DNA of 64,000 nt from Variovorax paradoxus (GTDB lineage Bacteria > Pseudomonadota > Gammaproteobacteria > Burkholderiales > Burkholderiaceae_C): assembly GCF_018614955.1 (NCBI RefSeq), contig NZ_JAGGNV010000008.1, positions 124,001 through 188,000 on the forward strand, in the 5' to 3' direction. A model generated the notes under the pieces. The model was not told where the DNA came from. It was given only the letters and a program-made list of their open reading frames with translations, and did no database searches. Position 1 is the stretch's first letter. The number at the start of each line of letters is the position of its first letter. The translations under genes were made by a program, and so were the position numbers. Below, in pieces: positions 35,101 through 43,542 of the stretch.

Positions 35101-38100
35101 GAACGAGCAGGCGGCGGTGGATGCGGTGCTGCTGTGGCAGGAAGCGAGCCGTACGCGCCAGCTCTACGAGGCCAACGAACGCGCGGGCCGTGCGCAGCCC
35201 ATGTGCTACGCCAAGCCGCCGTCGGAGCTGGAGAGCGACGCGCGCGCCAAGGCGGTCGAAGCACGCAGCACGTGGCTGGGCTCGCACAACACGTTCTACA
35301 CCGAGAGCGCGAAGCGCGATCTCGGGACGACCCAGGCGGCGCACGACAAGTGGAAGCGCGAGAACCCGGCGCTGGCCGAGACCGGCAGCGACACCTGGCA
35401 GGCGCTGCAGGCGGCCCAGGGCAAGGCAGACATTGCCCAGCGCTACCTGGCGGCCGGCGCCACCGAGGGCGCGAGCGCGCGCGAGCAGAACTTCATCGCC
35501 CAGAACCTGCGGCCTGACCAGCACGACGACGGCGCCGAGCTCTACAAGCTCTTCATGAAGGACCCGGAGCTGATGGCGCAGTCCATCATCAACAGCCACT
35601 ACGTGCAGTACGGCGGCCAGTTCACGCAGATGCAGAACCGCACGCAGCTCGAAAACCAGGTCGCGATCGCGCTCGGCTGGAAGCCCGACGTCGAGCTCGA
35701 TCCGGCGACGCCGGCCAACAACGAGCGCCTGCAGCAGACGCAGAACCTGTTCGGGAATCTCGGCAAGGACCAGAAGGCGATCCTGGACAAGACGGTGGAC
35801 AAGCTCGTCGAGCTCGGCGGCGACAAGGCCCGCGTGATGGTGCTGCCGGTGGTCTACGGCATCGAGGGCGAGCAGGGCGGCATCGTGAAGACGGCGCTGT
35901 TCAAGGTGGAAACCAAGCCGGGCGAAGCGAAGTACGTCGACGAGCAGGGCTGGGAGTACGAGAGCCTCGACGACTACCGCGCCAACAACAACCTGCCGGT
36001 GGAAGGCGTGAACCTCGTGACGCCGGAGGACGGCAACTTCACGCTCGACGCCGACGGCGACGTCAAGCTCTTCAGCGGCGATGCGCGCACCGAGACCGGC
36101 TGGGAGACCTTCAGGCGCAAGTCGCACCTCGACGTGGTGGTCGGCGTCGCCGGCCTGGTGGCGGGGGTCGTGCTGACGGTGGGTTCGCTCGGCACCCTGT
36201 CGGCGCCGGGCGTGATGCTGATCGCCGGCTCGGCGGCAGTGCTGGCCGCGGGTTACGGCGTCGCGACCTCCACGGAAAGCCTGGTCAAGCAGGGCAGCCA
36301 TGGGCAGGACATCAATCCATTCACCAGCACGCAGGCGCGGCTGGACTGGATGAACCTCGGCCTGTCGGTGGTGAGCGTGCCGGTGGTCGGCGCCTCCACG
36401 CGCGCCACCATGCAGGCGATGCGCGCCCGCAATGCGCTCACGGCCGCGACGGCAGCGCACGGGGCCGGCGATGCGAGCGCAGCAGCCTCGCACCTCGATG
36501 ACTTCGCACGCTACTCCCAAAGCGCCCAGGCCTGGGGCAAGCCCGCCGCGGCGGCGGCCAAGCCGCTGGGCGTGGGCAGCGTCGCTGCCTTCGAGGAAGG
36601 TGCGCGCTACACGATCGAGAACTGGGAGCACATGAGCCCCGCCGACCGCGAAAAGCAGCTCGGCATGCTGGGCCTGAATCTCGCCGGCTTCGCCTCGCCG
36701 GTGTTCGCGCGCGGTTACGTCCGCGTGCACAACGCGGTCAAGCCGACGGCGAGCAGCGCACACGGCGCGACGGTACCAGCCGGCCACACCACGGCAAAGG
36801 TCAGCGAGCCGGTGGCCGACGGCAGCAACGTGGTCCCGCTGGCCGGCCGACGCAACCCGGTGGTGGCGGACGATCCGCAGCGTGTCGCGGCCGCGGCGGC
36901 GGAAGATCCGCTGTTGCCCTTCCGCGAACAGCCCACGCCGCCGAGCGAAGCGCTGCCGGACAACGTTCGCGTGCTGCATCCGGACGGCCCGCCGGCAGTG
37001 GTGATCGAGGACTCGCCCGATGCGGCGCTGGCGCCGGTGATCCCGCTGGTGCTGCGCCGCTCGGCCGGCGACGGCGCAGACCCGGGCGCCGGCGCGGCGG
37101 TGCCGGCCGCGACGCGCAGGCCACAGGACCAGCGGCTCGCGATGGCCGCCGGCGGCGAAGACCAGGTCGCGAATGCGCCCTATACGCGCTCGCCGCAGCG
37201 CGCCGCGCTGGTGCCCCAGCGCCTGGCCGGGGCCCGCGGCCGCATCGGCGATGCCGACGGCGCGCCCAAGCCGTGGCGCATCGTGCACGGCGAGGCAGAT
37301 CCGCTCGCGCGCGACATCAACCCCACCGGCTCCGACACCAACTGCGTCAACAGCGCAGTCACGCTGGACCGCATGCTGAGCGCGCCGGGCGTGGTGATGC
37401 AGGCCGTGCCTTCGGGCCCGAAGAGCTGGAGCCAGCTGCTCGCGCTGTACGGCGATGCGCCGCTCTCGTCCTTCCGCAATTCCTCCGATGCCCAGGCCCG
37501 CGTGGCGACTCTCCCGGAAGGCTCTCGCGGCTTCATCTCGATGGGCGATGCAGGCGGCGAGTCGCACGTCGTCAACTTCGTGCGGCGCGGTGGGCGCACC
37601 GAGCTCGTCGATGCCCAGGCCGGGCGCCAGGTCGACAGCTTCGATGCGGCCGACGTCAAGGTGATGGTGACGCACGAAGGCGGCACGCCGCCCGTCGACC
37701 AGACCGTGCTCTCGGGCCCGCGGCTCGCGCGCCTCATGGCGGCGTCGCCCGACGCCGTGCCGCCCGGCGGCCCCGAAGGCCTGCTTGCCGGCACGCCCGC
37801 GGGCGGCTCGAAGCCCGGCTTCGAGCCCGACGGCACGCCGAAGCCGCCGACGACGCGCGGCCGCGATCGCGACTGGGAAAGCGTGGCCGATCACGCCAAC
37901 GGCATGATCCGCCGGCAGCAGCTGGCGGCCGATCCGGACTCGCCCGCGACCCCGCTCGTGCCCTCGGTCGACGAGGCCGCGGTCACGGCTGCGCTGATGG
38001 CGGACCCGCCGGAGGGCTCCGGCGTGCGCTTCGTGCTCTCGAAGCTCGGACCGCGCGACACGATCTACGGCAGCGAAGGCGGCGTGCGCACCCGCAATCG

Positions 38101-40276
38101 CGACACCTACGACAACTTCGCCGACGCGAGCGCGGCCGCCGCGCGCGAGGGTGGCGGCTGGATCAACCGCGTGCAGCCCGATACCGCCGCGTTCCCGCTG
38201 GCCGCGCGCCGCCGCGTCGGCGCCAACGAGATCATCGGCGCGGTCCATGTGAACAGCGACGGCCAGGTGCTGCCGATCGGCGTGCCCAATGCGAGGGATG
38301 CCGCTACCCTGGCCGCGACCACCGGCGTGCCGAGCTGGAAGCAGGGCATCAAGGGCGTGCTGTCGGAGCAGCCGAAGGACGCGCTGATCCGCGCCAAGGG
38401 CATGACCATGATCGCCGGCGGCGTGCGCGTCGGCTTCGAGGCGATGAAGCCGGTGTTCGGCTTGCCGGCGGAGCTTGCCGGCGGACGCACCGCGGGCTAC
38501 CTCAGCTATCCGCTGTCCAGCTTCGGGCGCGCCGCCTATCTCACCGCATCGCAGCGCATGAAGGAATCGATGGCCGCGGCCACGCGCGGCGATCGCGACA
38601 CGGCCGAGAAGCTGGTCGAGAAGGTGATCAACGGCGGCGGCTGGCGCGGCGACAAGATCATGGACGAGGCCAAGGCCCAGTCGCTGCGCGACAAGGTGGA
38701 CGAGGTCGCGACGCTAGGCAAGGCCCTCAAGACCAGCCGCGAGGCCTGGGCCGACGCGCCCTCCGCCAGGAACTTCCAGCTGCACACCATTCGATCGCCC
38801 GGCAACACCGCCGAGACACTGGCGCCTGCCCAGTACATGAAGGGCGTGCCGGGGCTGCGCGACTTCTTCGGCGGATTGCGAAGCGAGTTTCCGGGCAGGA
38901 GCAAGTCGGAGATCCGTAGCGAGCTACTGCTGCGCATCGACAAGATGAGCGCCGATCAGCTCCGGACGGCGACGGATCCTTCGCACGCGGACACCTCGCC
39001 AGAGGCCCGGCTCTTGCGCGAGTTTCCGGAGGTGCATGCCAGGTTCAGCGGATCGATGAAGCAGCGGACGGAGTTGCGCGAGGCGCATGCCGCGCTCTAC
39101 GAGAAGCTGCACGCGCTTTTCCCGGGCAAGAAGGGCGTCGATCCGAAGGAGGCCGAAGGCCTGGGCGGCAGCACCAACTCGCCCAACACGCGGCTGGGCC
39201 TCGTCAGCCGCCGCGCCACCATCGCGGTGAGCCTCAACACCTTCGTGGGTACAGCCTTCAAGCCCCTGAATGCAGGCGACTCCATCCAGACGCATGCAGG
39301 CAATTTCGCCGACGTCCTGTCGATCGGAACGCTCGGCGCGAACTACATCTACAACAACAAGGTGGATGCGCTCGCGACGGTGGAGCTCAAGATCAGCAAC
39401 CAGGCCAAGGCGGCCAACAAGAAGGTCGACGACTTCCTCGAGCTCCCTGCCAACAGCGGATTGAAGGACGAGAAGGCGGCCGCCCAGAAAAAGAAGAACG
39501 ACTGGAACAAGTACCGCGACTTCGCGGGCTTGCTGAGCGCCGGGCGGGCCGGCGCGGTGGGCATGGGGTTGATGGAGACGGGTCCCGAGATCCTGGCCTA
39601 CGGCGCCTTCGCACAGGGTGCGCTCACGCTGACCTGGGTCGGCCTGCAGCAGATTCCAGCGCTGCGCAACGGCGCCTTCCCGACCGCCACCAAGATCCTC
39701 AAGTGGTCAGCGGTCGGCTCCATCGCGATCGTGCCGGCGGTGACGGTGCTGTACAAGGCCATCGCCGGCACCGATCAGGAGAAGAAGGACAGCGTGGTGC
39801 AGTGGGCATGGAAGGGCTTCACCGGCCTGTTCGAAACGGATCCGGCCAAGCCGGGCCAGCCCACGCCTTCGACGAGCACGACGCCGAGCAGCCCGCCTTC
39901 GAGCAGCCCGACCACGCCGCCGGGCCACGAGCCCGGCGAACCCGAGAAGCCGGGCGAAGGCGAAGAGCAGAAACCGCCGAAGCGGCCGGTCGTGAAGCAG
40001 ATCTTCGTTACCGTCGACGGCGAGCGCCGCGAGACGGCGACGCTGTGGGGCATCTCCGAGACCAACCTGCAGACGCTGTTGACGGCGGCCGAGCTCGGCG
40101 CGGCGCGGCAGGAGGGCGGCAAGAACCATGTGGTGAGCGAAGCGCTGTCGCAGCTCTTCAACCTGAACCCGCGCTTCGACAAGCGATTGATGGATGGCAT
40201 CGCGACGAACATCGAGGGAGACCCGGACACGCTGATCGACGGATGGCAGATCAAGGTCGGACAAACCACCACCTGA
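32177..40276 (+). CDS. Giant multidomain protein with papain-fold toxin-like core; candidate T3SS effector
   Basis: The protein has 2699 residues and is encoded 55 nt after sctU in the same direction, with a GGAG ribosome site. The N-terminus is Ser/Ala-rich and unfolded, like a T3SS signal, then a charged coiled coil (residues about 15-100). A module recurs: YDPAFWAKPG...DPVTSRLWAAHD (about 465-540) and YDPTWNLKP...NPATARLWDSSE (about 770-870). A DUF4781-like region (about 1140-1440) contains ALGWKPDVELDPATPANNER and a long hydrophobic segment near 1318-1355. A Tox-PL-like papain fold (about 1690-1825) has DTNCVNSAVTLDRML, GGESHVVNF and LVDAQAG, giving the triad Cys1723, His1797, Asp1812. 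Hydrophobic helices (2346-2531), a Pro/Thr/Ser linker and a LysM-like C-terminus (about 2603-2695) follow. I count only three Cys (822, 1010, 1723). Function is inferred; the frame and motifs are seen. Confidence 0.85.
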   Translation: MSAPSISSSGASQAAIDHAAAVRAAEEQRRRAEEAARRAAEEAQRIAAEARRLAAEARKKADDARKLAEAAEAKKAQTQAEQDAAAKLRAQAKTDELDALKKESTANLRTKEETLANSKLDDVRQRRAPNDPSEATRAAQTEVDAAQKTQALYEPAAGAQGADQPASSAGTQALLDKAQKAAKPVFDAQARGGDGSKEEKAALNAAVTEWLDAAQQDMRTAGLKAQAEGKDPAAAIDQEATRINQAIDKGGVFDPEQMGAYIDKAQAGVKAETPEIRQLRSEQYNVNQSGKKQVADARTEATDADAAADKAEAYAASFGEGPGGNDTLITAKQNAKAEAARLRGVANRADAKLDGLIKAFGTSDPADPANPKTNVVGAVNADYNARVADLEVKDLSAKYDQAVASGDAGKIAGADAALREAQEGQRYMRALADDEAAKLDRSDAEIEYTDAEGAWNAEAQTRPGTYTVTERDGDKTTTKTVKAEGYDPAFWAKPGSEEGKKVQLTDGKYYYVDGDKKTELDPVTSRLWAAHDKREAATKGMSDSGSALSKVKEDLIGGADGSGPKLDAGRYLDNADAINQRLADANADVAAAQAGLNSKRPEGFIGPVATPTTPQQLGAALEKQRTAQAEADALKAMQDLRSAERDQAAGKPVDAAKLEGLRKTAREKQNKHEESQPKLSAADEKKMRNEQLPQARSDYQTKSDAVDKLTAPGSTATEAERNKALDELDAAKLTVRDYETQLELIDAERDSYAAQNQYSQANFAKPQLSMFMKNGESVTGDVYPQNYDPTWNLKPSADGKVSAEGLPRGLSPDDIEVRHDPCGGGYTVIIKKDSDVIGWQKSERYGDMRNFTVREGEYKMNPATARLWDSSEFGNGRLAQARIERGKVEQQLTDARAEAPPAPGEQPLIGPDGKPVPTLRLGDDLTQRKKTVDQNVGTATTERDKAQAAYDAGTGDRTALKNALDDANSRLTIAKNEQAAVDAVLLWQEASRTRQLYEANERAGRAQPMCYAKPPSELESDARAKAVEARSTWLGSHNTFYTESAKRDLGTTQAAHDKWKRENPALAETGSDTWQALQAAQGKADIAQRYLAAGATEGASAREQNFIAQNLRPDQHDDGAELYKLFMKDPELMAQSIINSHYVQYGGQFTQMQNRTQLENQVAIALGWKPDVELDPATPANNERLQQTQNLFGNLGKDQKAILDKTVDKLVELGGDKARVMVLPVVYGIEGEQGGIVKTALFKVETKPGEAKYVDEQGWEYESLDDYRANNNLPVEGVNLVTPEDGNFTLDADGDVKLFSGDARTETGWETFRRKSHLDVVVGVAGLVAGVVLTVGSLGTLSAPGVMLIAGSAAVLAAGYGVATSTESLVKQGSHGQDINPFTSTQARLDWMNLGLSVVSVPVVGASTRATMQAMRARNALTAATAAHGAGDASAAASHLDDFARYSQSAQAWGKPAAAAAKPLGVGSVAAFEEGARYTIENWEHMSPADREKQLGMLGLNLAGFASPVFARGYVRVHNAVKPTASSAHGATVPAGHTTAKVSEPVADGSNVVPLAGRRNPVVADDPQRVAAAAAEDPLLPFREQPTPPSEALPDNVRVLHPDGPPAVVIEDSPDAALAPVIPLVLRRSAGDGADPGAGAAVPAATRRPQDQRLAMAAGGEDQVANAPYTRSPQRAALVPQRLAGARGRIGDADGAPKPWRIVHGEADPLARDINPTGSDTNCVNSAVTLDRMLSAPGVVMQAVPSGPKSWSQLLALYGDAPLSSFRNSSDAQARVATLPEGSRGFISMGDAGGESHVVNFVRRGGRTELVDAQAGRQVDSFDAADVKVMVTHEGGTPPVDQTVLSGPRLARLMAASPDAVPPGGPEGLLAGTPAGGSKPGFEPDGTPKPPTTRGRDRDWESVADHANGMIRRQQLAADPDSPATPLVPSVDEAAVTAALMADPPEGSGVRFVLSKLGPRDTIYGSEGGVRTRNRDTYDNFADASAAAAREGGGWINRVQPDTAAFPLAARRRVGANEIIGAVHVNSDGQVLPIGVPNARDAATLAATTGVPSWKQGIKGVLSEQPKDALIRAKGMTMIAGGVRVGFEAMKPVFGLPAELAGGRTAGYLSYPLSSFGRAAYLTASQRMKESMAAATRGDRDTAEKLVEKVINGGGWRGDKIMDEAKAQSLRDKVDEVATLGKALKTSREAWADAPSARNFQLHTIRSPGNTAETLAPAQYMKGVPGLRDFFGGLRSEFPGRSKSEIRSELLLRIDKMSADQLRTATDPSHADTSPEARLLREFPEVHARFSGSMKQRTELREAHAALYEKLHALFPGKKGVDPKEAEGLGGSTNSPNTRLGLVSRRATIAVSLNTFVGTAFKPLNAGDSIQTHAGNFADVLSIGTLGANYIYNNKVDALATVELKISNQAKAANKKVDDFLELPANSGLKDEKAAAQKKKNDWNKYRDFAGLLSAGRAGAVGMGLMETGPEILAYGAFAQGALTLTWVGLQQIPALRNGAFPTATKILKWSAVGSIAIVPAVTVLYKAIAGTDQEKKDSVVQWAWKGFTGLFETDPAKPGQPTPSTSTTPSSPPSSSPTTPPGHEPGEPEKPGEGEEQKPPKRPVVKQIFVTVDGERRETATLWGISETNLQTLLTAAELGAARQEGGKNHVVSEALSQLFNLNPRFDKRLMDGIATNIEGDPDTLIDGWQIKVGQTTT

Positions 40277-40352
40277 GACGGGCTGCCTTTCGACTGCCTT
40301 TCGCCGTCGAGGGGGGCAAGTCCGGGTTCGGACCCATCCAAGCGGTGGCACC

Positions 40353-41045
40353 ATGCAGGGCATGAAGCTGCTGCTGGTGGAAGACGATTTCGACCTCTCG
40401 GGGGTGCTGTCCCGCAGCCTGTCCTCGCGCGGCTTCGAGCTGCTGTGCTGCGCCGACGGCGTCGAGGCGCTGGCGACGGCGCGCAAGAAGCGCTTCGACG
40501 TGATCGTGCTCGATCTCTCGCTGCCCGGCCTGGACGGGCTCGAGCTGCTGCAGCGCCTTCGCGGCGATGGCAACCTCACGCCGGTGCTGGTGCTGACGGC
40601 GCGCGGCGCGGTCGGCGATCGCATCGCGGGCCTGAATGCCGGCGCCGACGACTACCTCGCCAAGCCCTTCGACCTGGACGAGCTGATCGCGCGGCTCGGC
40701 GCGCTCACGCGCCGGCTCGGGCGCGACGGCGAGCTGCGCTGCGGCCAGCTCCGCTACGAGGCGGCATCGAACGCCTTCTACCGCGACCAGAGCCCGCTGG
40801 AGCTCTCGCCGCGCGAGGCCGAACTGCTGAAGAGCCTGATGTCGCGCATCGATCACGTCGTCCCCAAGGAGGCGCTGCGCAACGCGGTGTTCGGCGCCGA
40901 CGATGCGGCCAACGTCGATGCGGTCGAGGTGCTCGTGCACCGGCTGCGCAAGAAGCTGCACGGCGCCAGCGTCGAGATACTCACGCTGCGCGGCGTCGGC
41001 TACCTGCTGTGCGATGACGCGAGCACGGCCGCGCAGCGGGCATGA
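40353..41045 (+). CDS. OmpR-family response regulator (TctD/QseB-like)
   Basis: The 230-residue regulator has a receiver domain with the acidic pair VEDDFD, phospho-acceptor Asp54 in VIVLDLSLPGLDGLELLQRL, the Thr in VLVLTARG and Lys in DDYLAKPFDLDEL, then a winged-helix output domain (SPREAELLKSLMSRIDHVVP, VEVLVHRLRKKLHGASVEI, TLRGVGYLL). The second ATG (40362) is also plausible. It overlaps the histidine kinase gene by ATGA. TctD-like pairs usually control an adjacent solute importer; here that is the ABC transporter at 42.5 kb. Confidence 0.92.
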   Translation: MQGMKLLLVEDDFDLSGVLSRSLSSRGFELLCCADGVEALATARKKRFDVIVLDLSLPGLDGLELLQRLRGDGNLTPVLVLTARGAVGDRIAGLNAGADDYLAKPFDLDELIARLGALTRRLGRDGELRCGQLRYEAASNAFYRDQSPLELSPREAELLKSLMSRIDHVVPKEALRNAVFGADDAANVDAVEVLVHRLRKKLHGASVEILTLRGVGYLLCDDASTAAQRA

Positions 41046-42391
41046 CATGGTCGCAACGCCTGCTCCGTGCGGCCTCGCTGCGTCACTTCCTGCTGGCCTG
41101 GCTGCTGGGCGGCCTTTGGCTGACCGTGGCGCTGATCACGCTGTGGCACGGGGTCGCGACCTTCGTGCAGGTGGCGCAGGCACAGGACGAGCGCCTCGGT
41201 GTCGCGTTGTCGCAGGTCGTGCAGGCGGCAGCGCAGGGCGAGGGCCTTGCTTCGGCACCGCCGATCGCCGAGCCGCTGTCGTACCGGGTGAGCACCATGA
41301 AGGGTGAATGGCTGGCCGGCGATCGCGCGCTCGCGGCCTATCCGTGGCGCAGCGCGCTGCCCGACTCGGGCCTGCCGCGGCTCTACATCACGCAATGGGG
41401 CCGGGCGCCGATGCGCGCGGCCGCGGCGCTTCGCCACGTGCCCGGCTCCGCTGCGGGCGAGGGCGTGGTCGTCCAGGTGGTCGAGCCGCTGCGCGAGCGC
41501 GTCGCGCTCTGGCAGGAACTGCCGAAGACGCTGCTCGGCTGGGTCTACGGCGCGGCCGCCGCGATGACGCTGGTGATCTGGAGCGGCGTCGCCATGGCCT
41601 CGCGCTGGCTCGAGCGCGCGCGCCAGGCGCTCGATTCGCCGCAGGTGGACGCCGCTGCCTACGACGGCCCGGCCGAGCTGCGGCCGGCGGTCGAGCGCAT
41701 GCACGGGCTGCACCGCCGCCAGCGCGAATGGGTGGGCCAGCAGCGCCGCTTCCTGGCCGACGCCTCGCACCAGCTGCGCACGCCGATGTCGGTGCTGCGC
41801 ACGCAGCTGCAGTCGGCCATCGCCGGCGACGTGCCGGCCTCCGAAGTGCTGCCGCAGATGCTGCACACGGTCGATCGCGCCACCGGCATGGCCAACCAGT
41901 TGCTGAGCCTCACCAAGCTCGAGCAGATCAAGCGCGCCGGCGAGCTCAAGCCGGTCGAGCTGCGCGCGGTCGCGCGCGATGCTGTGATGGAGCTGGCGCC
42001 GCTGATCGCCGCCAAGCGCCTCGACTTCGCGCTCGAAGGCGAGGCGCTGTGGGCGCCGGCCGACGCGCTGATGCTCGGCGAGCTGCTGCGAAACCTGCTG
42101 GCCAATGCGATCCACCACACACCGCCGGCCGGCCGGCTCGGCGTCCTGCTGCGCGCCTATGCCCGCACCACCGAACTCGTGGTGTGGGACGAAGGCCAGG
42201 GCCTGGACGATGCGCTGCGGCCGCGGCTGTTCCAGGCCTTCACTGCGGCCAAGGGCGGCGTGGGCCTGGGTCTGTCGATCTGCCGCCAGATCGCCGATGC
42301 AATGGGCGCGACCATGGAGCTCTACAACCGCGTCGAGGACGGCCGAGTGATCGGCGTCGATGCGGTGGTGACCTGGGGCCAGGGCCCCTGA
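41042..42391 (+). CDS. Sensor histidine kinase (TctE-like)
   Basis: The 449-residue kinase has an N-terminal membrane helix, a periplasmic sensor part (about residues 35-165), a second helix near 170-190, and then a phospho-acceptor domain with His243 in FLADASHQLRTPMSVLRTQL. The N box ELLRNLLANAIHHTP, the G1 segment VVWDEGQGLDDALRPRLFQ, and the G2 box GGVGLGLSICRQIADAMGA are all present. It is coupled to the response regulator and followed by an importer gene, suggesting that it senses the transported substrate or its binding protein. Confidence 0.92.
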   Translation: MTWSQRLLRAASLRHFLLAWLLGGLWLTVALITLWHGVATFVQVAQAQDERLGVALSQVVQAAAQGEGLASAPPIAEPLSYRVSTMKGEWLAGDRALAAYPWRSALPDSGLPRLYITQWGRAPMRAAAALRHVPGSAAGEGVVVQVVEPLRERVALWQELPKTLLGWVYGAAAAMTLVIWSGVAMASRWLERARQALDSPQVDAAAYDGPAELRPAVERMHGLHRRQREWVGQQRRFLADASHQLRTPMSVLRTQLQSAIAGDVPASEVLPQMLHTVDRATGMANQLLSLTKLEQIKRAGELKPVELRAVARDAVMELAPLIAAKRLDFALEGEALWAPADALMLGELLRNLLANAIHHTPPAGRLGVLLRAYARTTELVVWDEGQGLDDALRPRLFQAFTAAKGGVGLGLSICRQIADAMGATMELYNRVEDGRVIGVDAVVTWGQGP

Positions 42392-42507
42392 ATCGATCGC
42401 GCCGGCGCGTTGCCGGACCCTTCCGACCCTCTAGCCCGATCGGCCGCCGACGCAGCCGCGGGGGCAGTGCTTGCTGCAGAGATCTCGAACAACGACAGGA
42501 GATGATG

Positions 42508-43536
42508 ATGAAGAAGACCTACCGTTCCCTTGCCGCGCTGGCGCTTGCCGCCGGCGCATCCTTCGCGCAGGCCCAGTCCGCCGGCCAGCTCAACGTCGTG
42601 TGCTCCGTGCAGGACGAGTGGTGCTCGCTGATGAGCACCACCTTCACCCGCAGCTCCGGCATCAAGGTCAACGTGCTGAAGCGCGGCAGCGGCGAGGCGC
42701 TGGCCCAGCTGATCGCCGAGCGCGCCAATCCCAAGACCGACGTCTGGTTCGGCGGCACCGGCGACCCGCACCTGCAGGCGGCAGAGCAGGACCTCACGCT
42801 CGCCTACAAGTCGCCCTCGCTCCCGCAGCTGCATCCATGGGCGCAGGCGCAGGCCGAGCAGTCGGGCTGGCGCACCGTCGGCGTGTACTCCGGACCGCTG
42901 GGCTTCGCCTTCAACACCGAGCTGCTGGCAAAGAAGAAGCTCGCCGCGCCGAAGTGCTGGAAGGACCTGCTCGCGCCCGCTCTGAAGGGCGAGGTGCAGG
43001 TCGCCAACCCGGCCAGTTCGGGCACGGCCTACACCATGATCGCCACCATCGTGCAGCTGATGGGCGAGGACAAGGCTTACGAATACCTCAAGGGACTGCA
43101 CGCCAACGTCAGCCAGTACACGCGCTCCGGCACCGGCCCCATCAAGGCCGCGGCGCGCGGCGAGACCACGGTGTCGATCAGCTTCGTGCACGACGCGCCG
43201 GGCGAGCAGATGCAGGGCTTTCCGATCGCGACCGACACGCCCTGCGAGGGCACGGGCGCCGAGATCGGCTCGATGTCGATCGTGAAGGGCGCGCGCAACC
43301 TCGAGAACGCCAAGAAGTTCTACGAATGGGCGCTCACGCCGGCGGCGCAGCAGCTCGGCGTCGCGGCCAAGCAGTTCCAGCTGCCCTCGAACAAGGCCAC
43401 GCCGCTGGACAACCGCATCCCGGACTTCCGCAAGATCAAGTTCATCTCCTACGACTACGCGAAGTATGGCCGGTCGGGCGAGCGCAAGCGGCTCATCGAA
43501 CGCTGGGAGCGCGAGGTCAACTCGCTGCCGCGCTGA
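42508..43536 (+). CDS. ABC transporter substrate-binding protein (AfuA/ferric iron-type)
   Basis: The 342-residue protein has a cleavable signal peptide (cleavage likely after SFAQA) and the class II binding-protein fold of the AfuA/FbpA family, e.g. GSGEALAQLIAERANPKTDV, VWFGGTGDPHLQAAEQ, GPLGFAFNTELLAKK, and SGTAYTMIATIVQLMGED. Tyr residues for iron binding (SYDYAKYGRSG near the C-terminus) are present but could also fit sugar phosphates or phosphonates, known cargos of related AfuA proteins. ATG 42508 is preferred over two upstream ATGs because it has the correct distance to AGGAG. Confidence 0.88.
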   Translation: MKKTYRSLAALALAAGASFAQAQSAGQLNVVCSVQDEWCSLMSTTFTRSSGIKVNVLKRGSGEALAQLIAERANPKTDVWFGGTGDPHLQAAEQDLTLAYKSPSLPQLHPWAQAQAEQSGWRTVGVYSGPLGFAFNTELLAKKKLAAPKCWKDLLAPALKGEVQVANPASSGTAYTMIATIVQLMGEDKAYEYLKGLHANVSQYTRSGTGPIKAAARGETTVSISFVHDAPGEQMQGFPIATDTPCEGTGAEIGSMSIVKGARNLENAKKFYEWALTPAAQQLGVAAKQFQLPSNKATPLDNRIPDFRKIKFISYDYAKYGRSGERKRLIERWEREVNSLPR

Positions 43537-43542
43537 GACGCC

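Noticed and set aside
32195..38248. A very long minus-strand open frame (2017 codons) opposite the giant gene
   Set aside because: It lies antisense to a protein with clear domains and reads as His/Arg/Ala/Gly-rich sequence without any family motif, the usual artefact of high GC at third positions.
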